Source: Roseovarius aestuarii
GTDB lineage: Bacteria > Pseudomonadota > Alphaproteobacteria > Rhodobacterales > Rhodobacteraceae
DNA: 64,000 nucleotides
Direction: 5' to 3'
Assembly (NCBI RefSeq): GCF_019966515.1
Contig: NZ_JAIMIB010000009.1
Location: forward strand, 110,205 to 174,204
Shown: positions 29,895 through 38,058 of the stretch, piece by piece
How the letters are laid out: each line of letters starts with the position of its first letter
How positions within the stretch are numbered: the first letter of the stretch is position 1
Translations under genes and position numbers: made by a program
Notes under the pieces: generated by a model
What the model was told of the DNA's origin: nothing
Seen by the model: the letters and a program-made list of their open reading frames with translations, nothing else
The model's database searches: none

Positions 29895-30902
29895 TCAGCT
29901 GGCATCCGCGCGAGTTGTATCCAATTCGATCACTTCGGCCGTCTGGTCAGCGTCCGGGCCGCTTTGCGGTTCCATCGCCGATATGAAGTCACGCACTTTC
30001 TCGCTGACTTCCAAAAGGAAATCATAAACGACACGCCCGTTGTCTGACAGGCCACGATCCGCCGGATATCCCAGATAATACCCAAAACCGGTATAAAACT
30101 CTGTGTCGTCCAGCCGTTGCAACTCACCCGAGGCAATCCGGTCTGTGATCATCGCAAGACTACCCAGTGCGATGCCTTCACCCTTGGTCGCGGCACCAAT
30201 GGTTTTGGAGTAGGTCTTGAACTTGTGCCGGCTCAGACGATTGAGATGCTCGTGTTTAGTGCCTTTCAGCCAACCCCTCCAATCGACCCAGCTCGGCTTC
30301 CAGCGCGGGTAGTCCAGAAGCGACGGCGCAAGTTTCGGGTCGTCAATCCCGTAGCGCACAATCTTTCGGTAATGTTCGACAACGGCGGGGGATGCGACCG
30401 GGGCCAGAACTTCGTCAAACAGCTTTTCTGTTTTCCAGTTAGCGAATTTCCCTGAACCGTAAAGAATGACGATATCAGGATTAGACGCATTCAGCTCTGC
30501 GAAATCATCAGTCGCCACCGAAGCAACAGATCTTGAATCATCCGAAAGCAGGAAATCGGTGAGCCTGTCCTGAAGCCAGAAAACCGAAAGCGTTGCGCTG
30601 TTGGTTCCGACCCGCGTTGGGTTTTCCAGGTGACTGTTTATGCCGGCAAAAGCGTCATCCAGATAGTCGAGCGCTGCCTTCGTTCGTTCAAAAAGAACTT
30701 CACCGTTGGCGGTTAATGACGGGCGGCGGGACACCCGGTCGAACAAGCTGTATCCTAGCTGTTCTTCAAGCGAGGCAATACGTTTGCTGACAGCAGCCTG
30801 GGAAACTTCAAGCTCCAGTGCGGCGGCGGAAAAGCTGCTGTTCCGGGCCACCGCCTCGAAAAAAACCAAGCTGTTCAGAGGGGGCAGTTGTCTCTTGGCC
30901 AT
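29895..30902 (-). CDS. LysR-family transcriptional regulator
   Basis: A 335-aa LysR regulator with a winged helix at the N-terminus ('FFEAVARNSSFSAAALELEV', 'SQAAVSKRIASLEEQLGYSLF') and a C-terminal effector domain. An acidic tail of about 30 residues ends 'IELDTTRADAS'. The ATG at 30902 follows AGGAG by 12 nt; the frame could open at 30941. It is convergent with luxR. Target unknown; the roughly 500-bp gene-free stretch upstream holds no obvious partner gene. Confidence 0.88.
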   Translation of the reverse strand: MAKRQLPPLNSLVFFEAVARNSSFSAAALELEVSQAAVSKRIASLEEQLGYSLFDRVSRRPSLTANGEVLFERTKAALDYLDDAFAGINSHLENPTRVGTNSATLSVFWLQDRLTDFLLSDDSRSVASVATDDFAELNASNPDIVILYGSGKFANWKTEKLFDEVLAPVASPAVVEHYRKIVRYGIDDPKLAPSLLDYPRWKPSWVDWRGWLKGTKHEHLNRLSRHKFKTYSKTIGAATKGEGIALGSLAMITDRIASGELQRLDDTEFYTGFGYYLGYPADRGLSDNGRVVYDFLLEVSEKVRDFISAMEPQSGPDADQTAEVIELDTTRADAS

Positions 30903-31403
30903 CTGTCCAATGTTCTCCTGAGTAACGACGTGAAACAGCAAAACCTGTTACAAAGTTGCGTTTCTTCATGCGTTTACGTCTTGGTTAGGTACTTGTGCTC
31001 GGCATAACGTTCGTTGCCTTCGCAGATCACTAATGGGCTATTGCAACAAGCTTACCCGATGCCTTGGTCGATCATCTTTCAACGCGCCGCTTGGATCGTA
31101 CGCGCCGCAAGATCCGGAACAGGTCAAACTTGGAGAAAGCGGGGTAACATACCATCTTACTGCTCCATCTCCGTGGTCATCTCCGTGGTCATCTCCGTCA
31201 ACGAAGTGTGCTCAGAATTGAACATTCTGGCCGCTTGTCAATTTAAAAATTCACCATGCACACACGCATAGCCTGAAGTTCTTTCAGGCCATAAGAATAG
31301 ATCATGCGTTCAGATGTTTTCGGCATCAAGTTCGATTTCACTTAACTCGATGTCGCGACAACCAAGGCGCAATCCCCGTAGTCACAACATCTATGACATC
31401 AGC
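30903..31403. other. Gene-free stretch upstream of lysR, with a short tandem repeat
   Basis: About 500 bp lie between the lysR start and the end of the GTPase cluster, both on the minus strand. The short plus-strand open frames here look like chance and lack ribosome sites. The only clear structure is a 12-bp tandem repeat at 31167-31198. AT content is higher than in neighbouring genes. Confidence 0.5.
31167..31198 (+). repeat. 12-bp direct repeat, 2.7 copies
   Basis: The unit ATCTCCGTGGTC occurs at 31167-31178 and 31179-31190, followed by a partial copy ATCTCCGT at 31191-31198. It lies in a non-coding stretch; slippage or a repeated binding site could explain it. Confidence 0.8.
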
Positions 31404-32636
31404 TCAAGCCCAGGATGTGACGGTATCCGACAAGTTTTGGACAATACGCGCCGTGTCCAACGCGATTTGGCCGAGCTCCTCATATTGAAACAATACAAGA
31501 AGATTTTCTGCTCGTTCGAACTCGACAATAAGCCCTGTCAGATCCTGTGCGTTGTTGTCCGACGAGGTCAAGACCTCCAGAAACGCGCTCACTTGCGACC
31601 GCATTTCATCGACAAACATGGCATCACTATCGATCTCGCCACTTTCGACCCTGGCGAGGATTGATCGAATGCCGGAAGCCCAGCGCGCCCGAAGCGTGTC
31701 TGGCAAACCGGGATCACCCGGCGTTTCATCCGGCTGGGCGATGAGCGGCTCCGCAACAACCTTGTCTGTCGGGACGGGTGCCAGACCATGCGCAGCGATA
31801 AGACGACGAACCTTGTCCGAGCGGGCGGATTGAATACGTTCAGCGGTATCAAGCACGGATGTCACCAAAGCACCTGCACCGCTTTCTTCCCAAAGGCGAT
31901 CGTCTTCCGCATCCAGCGCGGCACGCGCTGTCAACGTCGCGATCGGAAGGATCGCCTCGGCACGTTTCGCGGGTCCTGACTGCAGTTTGCTGACGATATC
32001 GGGCATAAGTGTGCCATCCATCCGATCCACATGGGTCAGCGACACCACCGCGTTCTTGCACAAAGTCGGTGGAATTTTCCGCCAGTAGTCAGAGAACTCG
32101 GCATTCCCCTCCAGCGTCACATCACTGCACCAGATCATCATATCCGCCAAGGTCGCCAGCGCGAACAGCGCCGCACGCCCGGCTTTTTTGTCATCCAGCG
32201 CCGGGATATCGACAAGCCAGATATCCCGCAGCGCATCGCAGTCGATCTCAAGCGTGATGATGTCTGGTTTTTCCGCCATCGCCCGCGTCAGATCAATGCC
32301 ATCAAACGGCACATCAGCGCGATCCCACCAACCGGCAACGGTACGCTCGACCGCCGCGTATTTGAGTACGACGGGCGGCAGGTCAACATGATCCTGCCCG
32401 ACCGGCAGGATATCCGCTCCGGACAGAAGATTGACGATGCTGGACTTGCCTGCGCCCTGTTTGCCGGCCACCGCGATCCGGACCGGCTGGCCGACCTGAT
32501 CCAAAAGCTGTCGCGCCATCTCCAAGTCGCGGCGTGCGTCATCACTCTGCGCTTCACCAGCGTTTTCAAGCCAGGTAATGAGGTGCTCAAGCTGGCGTCT
32601 TTCGTCAGCACCGGTGATATCATCATGCATGCTCAT
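31404..32636 (-). CDS. P-loop GTPase-like protein with degenerate G3 motif (GTPase C)
   Basis: A 410-aa protein related to bacterial dynamin-like/Era-type GTPases. G1 is GKQGAGKSS (residues 58-66). The G3 position reads DIPA (143-146) instead of DTPG, and G4 reads THVD (201-204) instead of NKxD, so hydrolysis or guanine specificity may be altered. The C-terminal 200 residues are helical with no membrane segment. The ATG at 32636 lies 2 nt after the previous stop. It is the last gene of an eleven-gene kinase/GTPase locus and the third GTPase in a row; it may be a regulatory partner for the others. Confidence 0.8.
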   Translation of the reverse strand: MSMHDDITGADERRQLEHLITWLENAGEAQSDDARRDLEMARQLLDQVGQPVRIAVAGKQGAGKSSIVNLLSGADILPVGQDHVDLPPVVLKYAAVERTVAGWWDRADVPFDGIDLTRAMAEKPDIITLEIDCDALRDIWLVDIPALDDKKAGRAALFALATLADMMIWCSDVTLEGNAEFSDYWRKIPPTLCKNAVVSLTHVDRMDGTLMPDIVSKLQSGPAKRAEAILPIATLTARAALDAEDDRLWEESGAGALVTSVLDTAERIQSARSDKVRRLIAAHGLAPVPTDKVVAEPLIAQPDETPGDPGLPDTLRARWASGIRSILARVESGEIDSDAMFVDEMRSQVSAFLEVLTSSDNNAQDLTGLIVEFERAENLLVLFQYEELGQIALDTARIVQNLSDTVTSWA

Positions 32637-32638
32637 GC

Positions 32639-33427
32639 TCAGTGATCCCCGCGATCGGGGGCACCCGACACGCTGTTCTGTTGCAGATGCGCGGCCCAAG
32701 CGGCTGCGACATCAGACATGTCCTCCGACGCGGTCACGTGTACAAGGGTTTTTCCCTCACAAAGGTACATGCCGGTGGCATGGCCGTGCTGACCGAAAAC
32801 CGGCAGAATGAGCCAGGCCTCATCTGCCGTACGCACCTCATCAAACTCGCGCTGCAATTCCTGCAAAAGCTCTGGCGGCGGCAACAGGTCATCCTGACCG
32901 GATATGTTTTCCAAGACACCATCTGCGGTCAGCGTTGCCGTGGCATCCGACAGATTGAAAAGCACGTCCTCAAAGGTCTGATCGGCGGGTACTTCCTGAA
33001 CGGGTTTTTTTTCTTCAAACCAGCCGCTTTCCTGGCAATAGTTCAACACATCACGGCCCGGCACGCCCGCGCCATCGGACACGATATCCTCCGTCAGACT
33101 CTCCGGTGTGATGCTGATCGCGCCGTCCGCCGCAGTAAGGTGCTTGAGAGATTGGGCCACATCGTCCGGTTTTTTGACCCAGACCAAGGGCTCATCTTCA
33201 GTATCGGCCTTGAGGATGCGGGCATTCGCCACCAGCAGCCGGACGACATTATTGCCAACTGCGAAACTCAGCACCCGCGGCAGAATGGTATCCGACGTCT
33301 CATTCAGGATCACCCGCAGCTTTTCTTCAGGCGACGCCGCATCAATCTGCTGTTGGCCACCGCTTAAAGAGGCCATTCTCTCATCCAGCCGAGACAGGAT
33401 CGCAATGGCAGTCGGATCAACCGGCAT
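32639..33427 (-). CDS. Unknown protein of the GTPase locus (262 aa)
   Basis: A 262-aa protein that I do not recognise. It is soluble and acidic. An N-terminal part (about 1-100) includes 'RVILNETSDTILPRVLSFAVGNNVVRLLVANARIL', quoted here only as a landmark around residues 35-70, and a C-terminal part (about 175-260) includes 'EAWLILPVFGQHGHATGMYL'. The ATG at 33427 overlaps the previous gene by 11 nt and follows GGAGGAGG, so the longer frame is rejected. Context suggests a partner of the Roadblock-like protein and the GTPases. Confidence 0.75.
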   Translation of the reverse strand: MPVDPTAIAILSRLDERMASLSGGQQQIDAASPEEKLRVILNETSDTILPRVLSFAVGNNVVRLLVANARILKADTEDEPLVWVKKPDDVAQSLKHLTAADGAISITPESLTEDIVSDGAGVPGRDVLNYCQESGWFEEKKPVQEVPADQTFEDVLFNLSDATATLTADGVLENISGQDDLLPPPELLQELQREFDEVRTADEAWLILPVFGQHGHATGMYLCEGKTLVHVTASEDMSDVAAAWAAHLQQNSVSGAPDRGDH

Positions 33428-33827
33428 CGGCACCCTCCTCCAGGCCAAAGATATCATTGATGCGATGGCCGGTTTTCCTGACCCGGTCGACCGTCAGCTC
33501 CAGATCGTCGACCGAGGTGCAGTCAAAACAAAGCGCATGCTCGACCTCCGCACAGTTCCGCAAATACACGCCAACCCGCGACGGCTCGAACAGAAAAAAC
33601 GGCGTCATCGATGCGCCTGTCGAAATGATTGTGAACCGGTCTTTCATGCACAGGCGCGCGGCATGATCCGCCAACCTGTCGTAGAATTCCTGAGGGCGCC
33701 GCACCTCGCTGGCGGTGCCCAGTACGAGCCCTGCCGACATATCGACATAACAGGCGCTTTGACACGCTGGCACGGATTGCAAACTTTCCTGCAGTACTTC
33801 GTTAAGCGACAAACCTGAATTCCCCAT
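33417..33827 (-). CDS. Roadblock/LC7-like small protein
   Basis: A 136-aa protein whose first 75 residues ('LSLNEVLQESLQSVPACQSA', then 'YVDMSAGLVLGTAS') resemble the Roadblock/LC7 (MglB) fold, which binds and regulates small GTPases. The similarity is judged by eye. The ATG at 33827 is chosen although no strong ribosome site precedes it; 33857 is the alternative. It lies 51 bp after a dynamin-like GTPase gene and overlaps the next gene by 11 nt. A GTPase-regulating role is the natural inference. Confidence 0.65.
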   Translation of the reverse strand: MGNSGLSLNEVLQESLQSVPACQSACYVDMSAGLVLGTASEVRRPQEFYDRLADHAARLCMKDRFTIISTGASMTPFFLFEPSRVGVYLRNCAEVEHALCFDCTSVDDLELTVDRVRKTGHRINDIFGLEEGADAG

Positions 33828-33878
33828 CAATTGTGCAGGCTGTTGGCAACGCAGCATGCCGCGTCACGCCCATCAGTT

Positions 33879-35480
33879 TCAACTACACGTCAGTCGAGAC
33901 CCTCCCGCGTGCAGGTCTGATTTTCCGGCTCCGCATTCCTCAGCGAAACACAAACCTTCCTGCTCCATCCGTTCGATCAGCTGACCGACGGCGCCCAGAA
34001 CATCCGGAATGCTTTCGATCTCGAATTCGGCAACGATCTGGCTCCATATCGCGGAGGCTGCACCTGCCTTAGCACTAACTCCCGTTTCGACCAGCTCGGG
34101 ATCTGCCGTCAAGACCTTGTCGGCTTCCTCTCCTTCGCCATTGTCGTCATCATCGTGGAAGAGGCTCTGCAGGTTGGACAAGGCCGACTCCATGTTATTT
34201 TCCGGATCAGGAGCGATATCCTCACCACCGTGATCAGGGCCTTCCTCTACACTCAGGTCGGGGCTGATCTCGGTGCTCAGGTCGTTGTCCGGGTCCATAG
34301 CGTCCATCGCAGCAGGCGTCATCGCGTGCTCGGACATGTCATCCGCCTCCGGGTCGCTGGCTTCGTCGGCAACCAGGACGGGGCTTTCGCGAAGCTGCGG
34401 CTCTTCCTCAACCTGTTCTTCGTCCGCGAACAGCGGTTTGCTTTCAATCCGAAGGTCACACTCAGCCTGCGGTTCACTCTCAATCTGCGGCTCGTCGCTA
34501 ACCTGTTCCTCGCCCTCAGGCGAGTAGTTCGCATTTTCAGCGGCTTTGGCTTTCTCCAATAGCTCAGCCATCTCGCCTGATTCAGAAACACTCAGCACGC
34601 GACTGCGCACGTCTTCCGCCTTTTCGGCGCTGATGCGCTCACGACCCGACCCGGATTTGCGCGTCACCCGCATCGGGCGCACCCGAGGCATAACCGGCTC
34701 TTCAGCAACAGCCGTATCGGCGGCTTCCGCCAACGGGGTCGAGATGCTGCTTTCCTGTTCAGCAAGACGGGTCAGCGTGGCCAGCAGCGCCGTGCCGCCG
34801 CTCTGCTCCAACAGGTCGGACGCATCAGGGTTCTCCTTTCCCGCCAGCGCATCGACTGCCGAAAACATGATAATGTCGCCGAACAGGCTACCCGCTTCAT
34901 GCGTCAGGCGTCGCTTCACGCGCTCACGGTTCCTTGCATCCAGCTTGTCTGACCGCGTTGCCAACAGAATTGAACGTTCCTGAAGAGCCTGCGGCACCTG
35001 ACCCCAGGCGCTGTTTTCGCTTGCCCGCCAGGCCTGCGTCGCGTGGGTGCACCAAATAATGATATCGGCGTTTTCAAGCGCTGTGTCGCGATGGAACTCG
35101 GGAATATTAGGGTCCGAGATGCCCGGCGTGTCGATCAGATCGAAACTCTCCAGGAATTCGCTTTGCGCGTAAATCTTTATGTAACGCACGGTGCTGACAT
35201 CCAGCGACTGGATATCTGCAAGATCAACCGTGTGCTCGTTATTGTCGCTGTCAACATAGTAGGGTGACGCGTCCCCATGGCTCAACCAGACCGGAGGTAC
35301 CTGTGTCGCCGTCACCTTGGTCGGCAAAATATCCCTGCCCACCAGAAAGTTGATCAGCGTGGTCTTACCCGCGCTGAACTCTCCCAACAGCGCGATACAT
35401 GGTTTAGCCCCCTTGACCGCCCCCTCATCCGTGGCTTGCCCGGTGGCGTCGGGCGTGCCCGTGAAATTGGCTAAGGTCAT
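33879..35480 (-). CDS. Dynamin-like GTPase with long acidic linker (GTPase B)
   Basis: A 533-aa protein. The N-terminal GTPase domain (about 25-250) has G1 GEFSAGKT (33-40), G3 DTPG (117-120) and G4 in 'TRSDKLD' (175-181), as in dynamin_N proteins. From about residue 280 to 490 it is an acidic, Glu-rich, low-complexity linker ('EEQVSDEPQIESEPQAE' and similar), then a short helical C-terminus. No membrane helix is evident. The ATG at 35480 overlaps the upstream GTPase stop (TGATG), so the two GTPases are translationally coupled. Confidence 0.85.
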   Translation of the reverse strand: MTLANFTGTPDATGQATDEGAVKGAKPCIALLGEFSAGKTTLINFLVGRDILPTKVTATQVPPVWLSHGDASPYYVDSDNNEHTVDLADIQSLDVSTVRYIKIYAQSEFLESFDLIDTPGISDPNIPEFHRDTALENADIIIWCTHATQAWRASENSAWGQVPQALQERSILLATRSDKLDARNRERVKRRLTHEAGSLFGDIIMFSAVDALAGKENPDASDLLEQSGGTALLATLTRLAEQESSISTPLAEAADTAVAEEPVMPRVRPMRVTRKSGSGRERISAEKAEDVRSRVLSVSESGEMAELLEKAKAAENANYSPEGEEQVSDEPQIESEPQAECDLRIESKPLFADEEQVEEEPQLRESPVLVADEASDPEADDMSEHAMTPAAMDAMDPDNDLSTEISPDLSVEEGPDHGGEDIAPDPENNMESALSNLQSLFHDDDDNGEGEEADKVLTADPELVETGVSAKAGAASAIWSQIVAEFEIESIPDVLGAVGQLIERMEQEGLCFAEECGAGKSDLHAGGSRLTCS

Positions 35481-37513
35481 CAGAACTCTCCTACTGCTGA
35501 CATTTTGTCTAGATCGCGAACCATTTCCGAGCACATAGCTGCGTCATGATCGGACTGGCGCTGAGCATCGGCAGATTTCGCCGGTTGTTGCTTGTCGCCA
35601 TTCGCAAGGGTCTCGACCATCTCTAGATGCTCGTGCATGAATTCGTTATAGGCCGACCGGCATTCTTCAAGCAGCTCCGGCACCTGAGACTGGATGACCT
35701 CGGAAATGACGGTCTGAATTTCCGCCCGGATCAGCTCTGCGTATTGACTGGCAGAGGTCTCGTAGCCGCGGCGCTGCTGCCACCACCTGCGCCACCAGTT
35801 ACCCTGAAGGTCAAGTGCGATGGTTTTTCCCAGGCTGACCGGCGGCGGTACGCGCGGAAGGACCGGCGGTTCGATCCTCAGGTCATCAAGATGCCCCGCC
35901 ATCGACTCGCGGTAGAGTGTTTCCACTTCCTGAGCGGTTGTGCCAAGTAACTGCCCGACGCGGGATTTGAACTGGCGGGCGAAACTGGCGTAGGCCGAAC
36001 GGTGCAGCATACGAAGCCCCGCCGGTTCATATGTCCAGGTGCCCTGCTCCCCGTACATCTCGAAGTGATTGACCAGCGACGTCGTCGCGCGGTGAACGAA
36101 ATCCTCCTGCGCCCGCTCCATCCGTGCCAGAAGATCACCGTGCAACTGCTCGCAGAGCGACCCCAGTTCCTGTCCACGATTGACGGCGATATCCTTGATC
36201 ATCGACGCCGGAACCTCCCCGTTCAGCGCCATCAGCGGTTGCCCGTCAGCGCTGGATTTCTGCGCGGTGGCCATCACCTTGGTCTCACTCGCCAGGTTAT
36301 GGGTGCGGCGCCGTATCCGTTCATAGGCATGCAGTGCGCTGCCCTGCGAAATGCGCTCGGCCAACGTAGTCAATAGTGACGGCAGGCCGGAAAAATGCCA
36401 GACGGTTTCTTCAAGCGTCTGGTCTTTCATGTCAGGCTCTTCATTCAGAAAAGTCTCCAACACGTTAAGGGACGTATCGGGCATCGCGCCCATGTCACCG
36501 GTCAGCGCTGCTTCGGCCCACATCGCACTTCCGAAAATGATCGGAACCTCTGTTTCGATTTGATGTGAGCGCAATGTATCGCGGATGCTGTCGCGGATTT
36601 CCGGGATCTGCTCGGCGGGGTTTTCCAATTCGTCCACACGGTTCACGAAAAGCACGATCTGGCGCTTCTCAAGCGTGGAAATGATCCGCATCAGCGCGAT
36701 ATCAACCGTGGTCAACGCCTGATGCGCCGCCAAAACCACAACGCAGAGTTCCGCGCCACGCAGGCTGCGAATTGTGATCTGCTCACGCATCATGAATGTG
36801 TCGTTCACGCCCGGCGTGTCACAGACCTGCATCGGCATCGCGTAATGCGGCACATCCAGAAACAACTCGGCTGATTTGGTTATGTCGGCAAAGCAACCGG
36901 TCTTGGCATTAATGCCGTCGATGTCGTAGTCGTCACCAAGGCTGACATACCGCTCCATCAGCTCGGTATCGACATAGCCATAGTCGTGTGTCTGCCCCAG
37001 AAGCATCTCAAAATGCTTGCCCAACCGACGCTCGGTCTTGGCACGCATCTCCTGAATTTGGCGTTCGATATCCGCCATTTCATCAGGTGCGCCCGCGCGG
37101 TTGGCCAGCTCTCCCAGACGGCCGCCATTCCTGGTCAGCGTATCCCAGTCACCTTTATCGAGAAATGTGAAACGTGCCTTGATCTCATCTTCGGGCGGGT
37201 TCTGAGGCACTTCATTGCGGATGTTGATCGAGGTCACGACTGACGTCCACGGGTTCACATCCGCAGGCAAAAGGCCCGGTGATCCAGCCAGCACATTTGT
37301 CAGAGACGATTTACCTGCCTTAACCTGCCCGACCAGAATGACCTTCGCCGAAAACTGCCTGAGACGAAACAGCAGCGATTTGGCCCGCGCTGACACCCGG
37401 GCGTCCGGCAAGGATGCCAGGCGCTCCAGTTTCTCGACAAGGGCCGAAAAATCATTGCGCCGCTCGGCAAACGCTTCATTGCCGCTAGACAGAAGATGTA
37501 AATTCTGGACCAT
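35480..37513 (-). CDS. Dynamin-family GTPase (GTPase A)
   Basis: A 677-aa dynamin-like protein with G1 GQVKAGKSS (62-70), G3 DTPG (232-235) and G4 NRVD (291-294), followed by a helical stalk-like region (about 380-680). Between two helical parts lies WWRRWW (573-578), with more basic residues after it, a plausible membrane-interaction patch in place of the usual hydrophobic paddle. Bacterial dynamin-like proteins commonly act in pairs in membrane fission, fusion or protection; this one is fused by overlap to GTPase B. It lies 42 bp downstream of the 127-aa unknown gene. Confidence 0.88.
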   Translation of the reverse strand: MVQNLHLLSSGNEAFAERRNDFSALVEKLERLASLPDARVSARAKSLLFRLRQFSAKVILVGQVKAGKSSLTNVLAGSPGLLPADVNPWTSVVTSINIRNEVPQNPPEDEIKARFTFLDKGDWDTLTRNGGRLGELANRAGAPDEMADIERQIQEMRAKTERRLGKHFEMLLGQTHDYGYVDTELMERYVSLGDDYDIDGINAKTGCFADITKSAELFLDVPHYAMPMQVCDTPGVNDTFMMREQITIRSLRGAELCVVVLAAHQALTTVDIALMRIISTLEKRQIVLFVNRVDELENPAEQIPEIRDSIRDTLRSHQIETEVPIIFGSAMWAEAALTGDMGAMPDTSLNVLETFLNEEPDMKDQTLEETVWHFSGLPSLLTTLAERISQGSALHAYERIRRRTHNLASETKVMATAQKSSADGQPLMALNGEVPASMIKDIAVNRGQELGSLCEQLHGDLLARMERAQEDFVHRATTSLVNHFEMYGEQGTWTYEPAGLRMLHRSAYASFARQFKSRVGQLLGTTAQEVETLYRESMAGHLDDLRIEPPVLPRVPPPVSLGKTIALDLQGNWWRRWWQQRRGYETSASQYAELIRAEIQTVISEVIQSQVPELLEECRSAYNEFMHEHLEMVETLANGDKQQPAKSADAQRQSDHDAAMCSEMVRDLDKMSAVGEF

Positions 37514-37555
37514 AACAGTTTCTCAGACCAATTTATCCCAGCTGCTCAAAACAGA

Positions 37556-37939
37556 TCATGCTGCCATTGAGGGTTGGTAGCTTCGGTTCAGCGCGCTTGT
37601 GACATCCAAGGCAGCGCAGACGAGTTCGGTTCGGACGGGGCTCAGACCCTCGGCCATCAGGCCCAGCGCCAGAATGCGAATGGTTTCAAAGCAATCGCCT
37701 TGTGTCATCGACAACAGAACCTCGGCTTTATCATGGCCGTCATTACCCGATGCCCACAGCGTCATACGCCGGTTTTTCAGCATGTAGTTGTCACCGTTAT
37801 AATCGATCATCTGGATCGCAAGGCCGATGTCAGGAGCGATGCGCCGCAGCGTTGCAAGTTCCGATTCCAGTTCCCGGCTCTGAAGTGCTTTCATCAGGTC
37901 CGGGTTGCAGGCGACAGGGTAATTGGTGCTGTTTGTCAT
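37556..37939 (-). CDS. Unknown small protein of the GTPase locus (127 aa)
   Basis: A 127-aa soluble protein with no recognised family. The body reads 'NGDNYMLKNRRMTLWASGNDG' in the middle (21 residues, so only a landmark near 49-68 is meant) and ends in helices rich in Leu and Ala. The ATG at 37939 is preferred over 37981. It lies between the hairpin at 38015 and dynamin-like GTPase A, on the same strand, so it is probably the first gene of the GTPase half of the locus. Confidence 0.65.
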   Translation of the reverse strand: MTNSTNYPVACNPDLMKALQSRELESELATLRRIAPDIGLAIQMIDYNGDNYMLKNRRMTLWASGNDGHDKAEVLLSMTQGDCFETIRILALGLMAEGLSPVRTELVCAALDVTSALNRSYQPSMAA

Positions 37940-38014
37940 GATTTTGTCTCGACTCTCTTGCGACAAAAATTCGGTAGGCAAAGATCTGAAGGGTAATCAT
38001 ACGAACCAAGGGGC

Positions 38015-38041
38015 GATCACGGCCACATCGCGGCCGTGATC
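38015..38041. terminator. Strong hairpin between the LysM-SBP genes and the GTPase genes
   Basis: A perfect 10-bp stem (GATCACGGCC, 38015-38024, with its complement at 38032-38041) and a 7-nt loop lie 18 bp after the stop of the LysM protein gene on the minus strand. No T-tract follows, so it may be a partial terminator or an mRNA 3'-end stabiliser that separates expression of the two halves of the locus. Confidence 0.6.
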
Positions 38042-38058
38042 AATTCATGTCAGAGACC

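Noticed and set aside
31014..31271. Small plus-strand gene of 85 codons
   Set aside because: No ribosome site, no recognisable protein features, and it spans the 12-bp tandem repeat.
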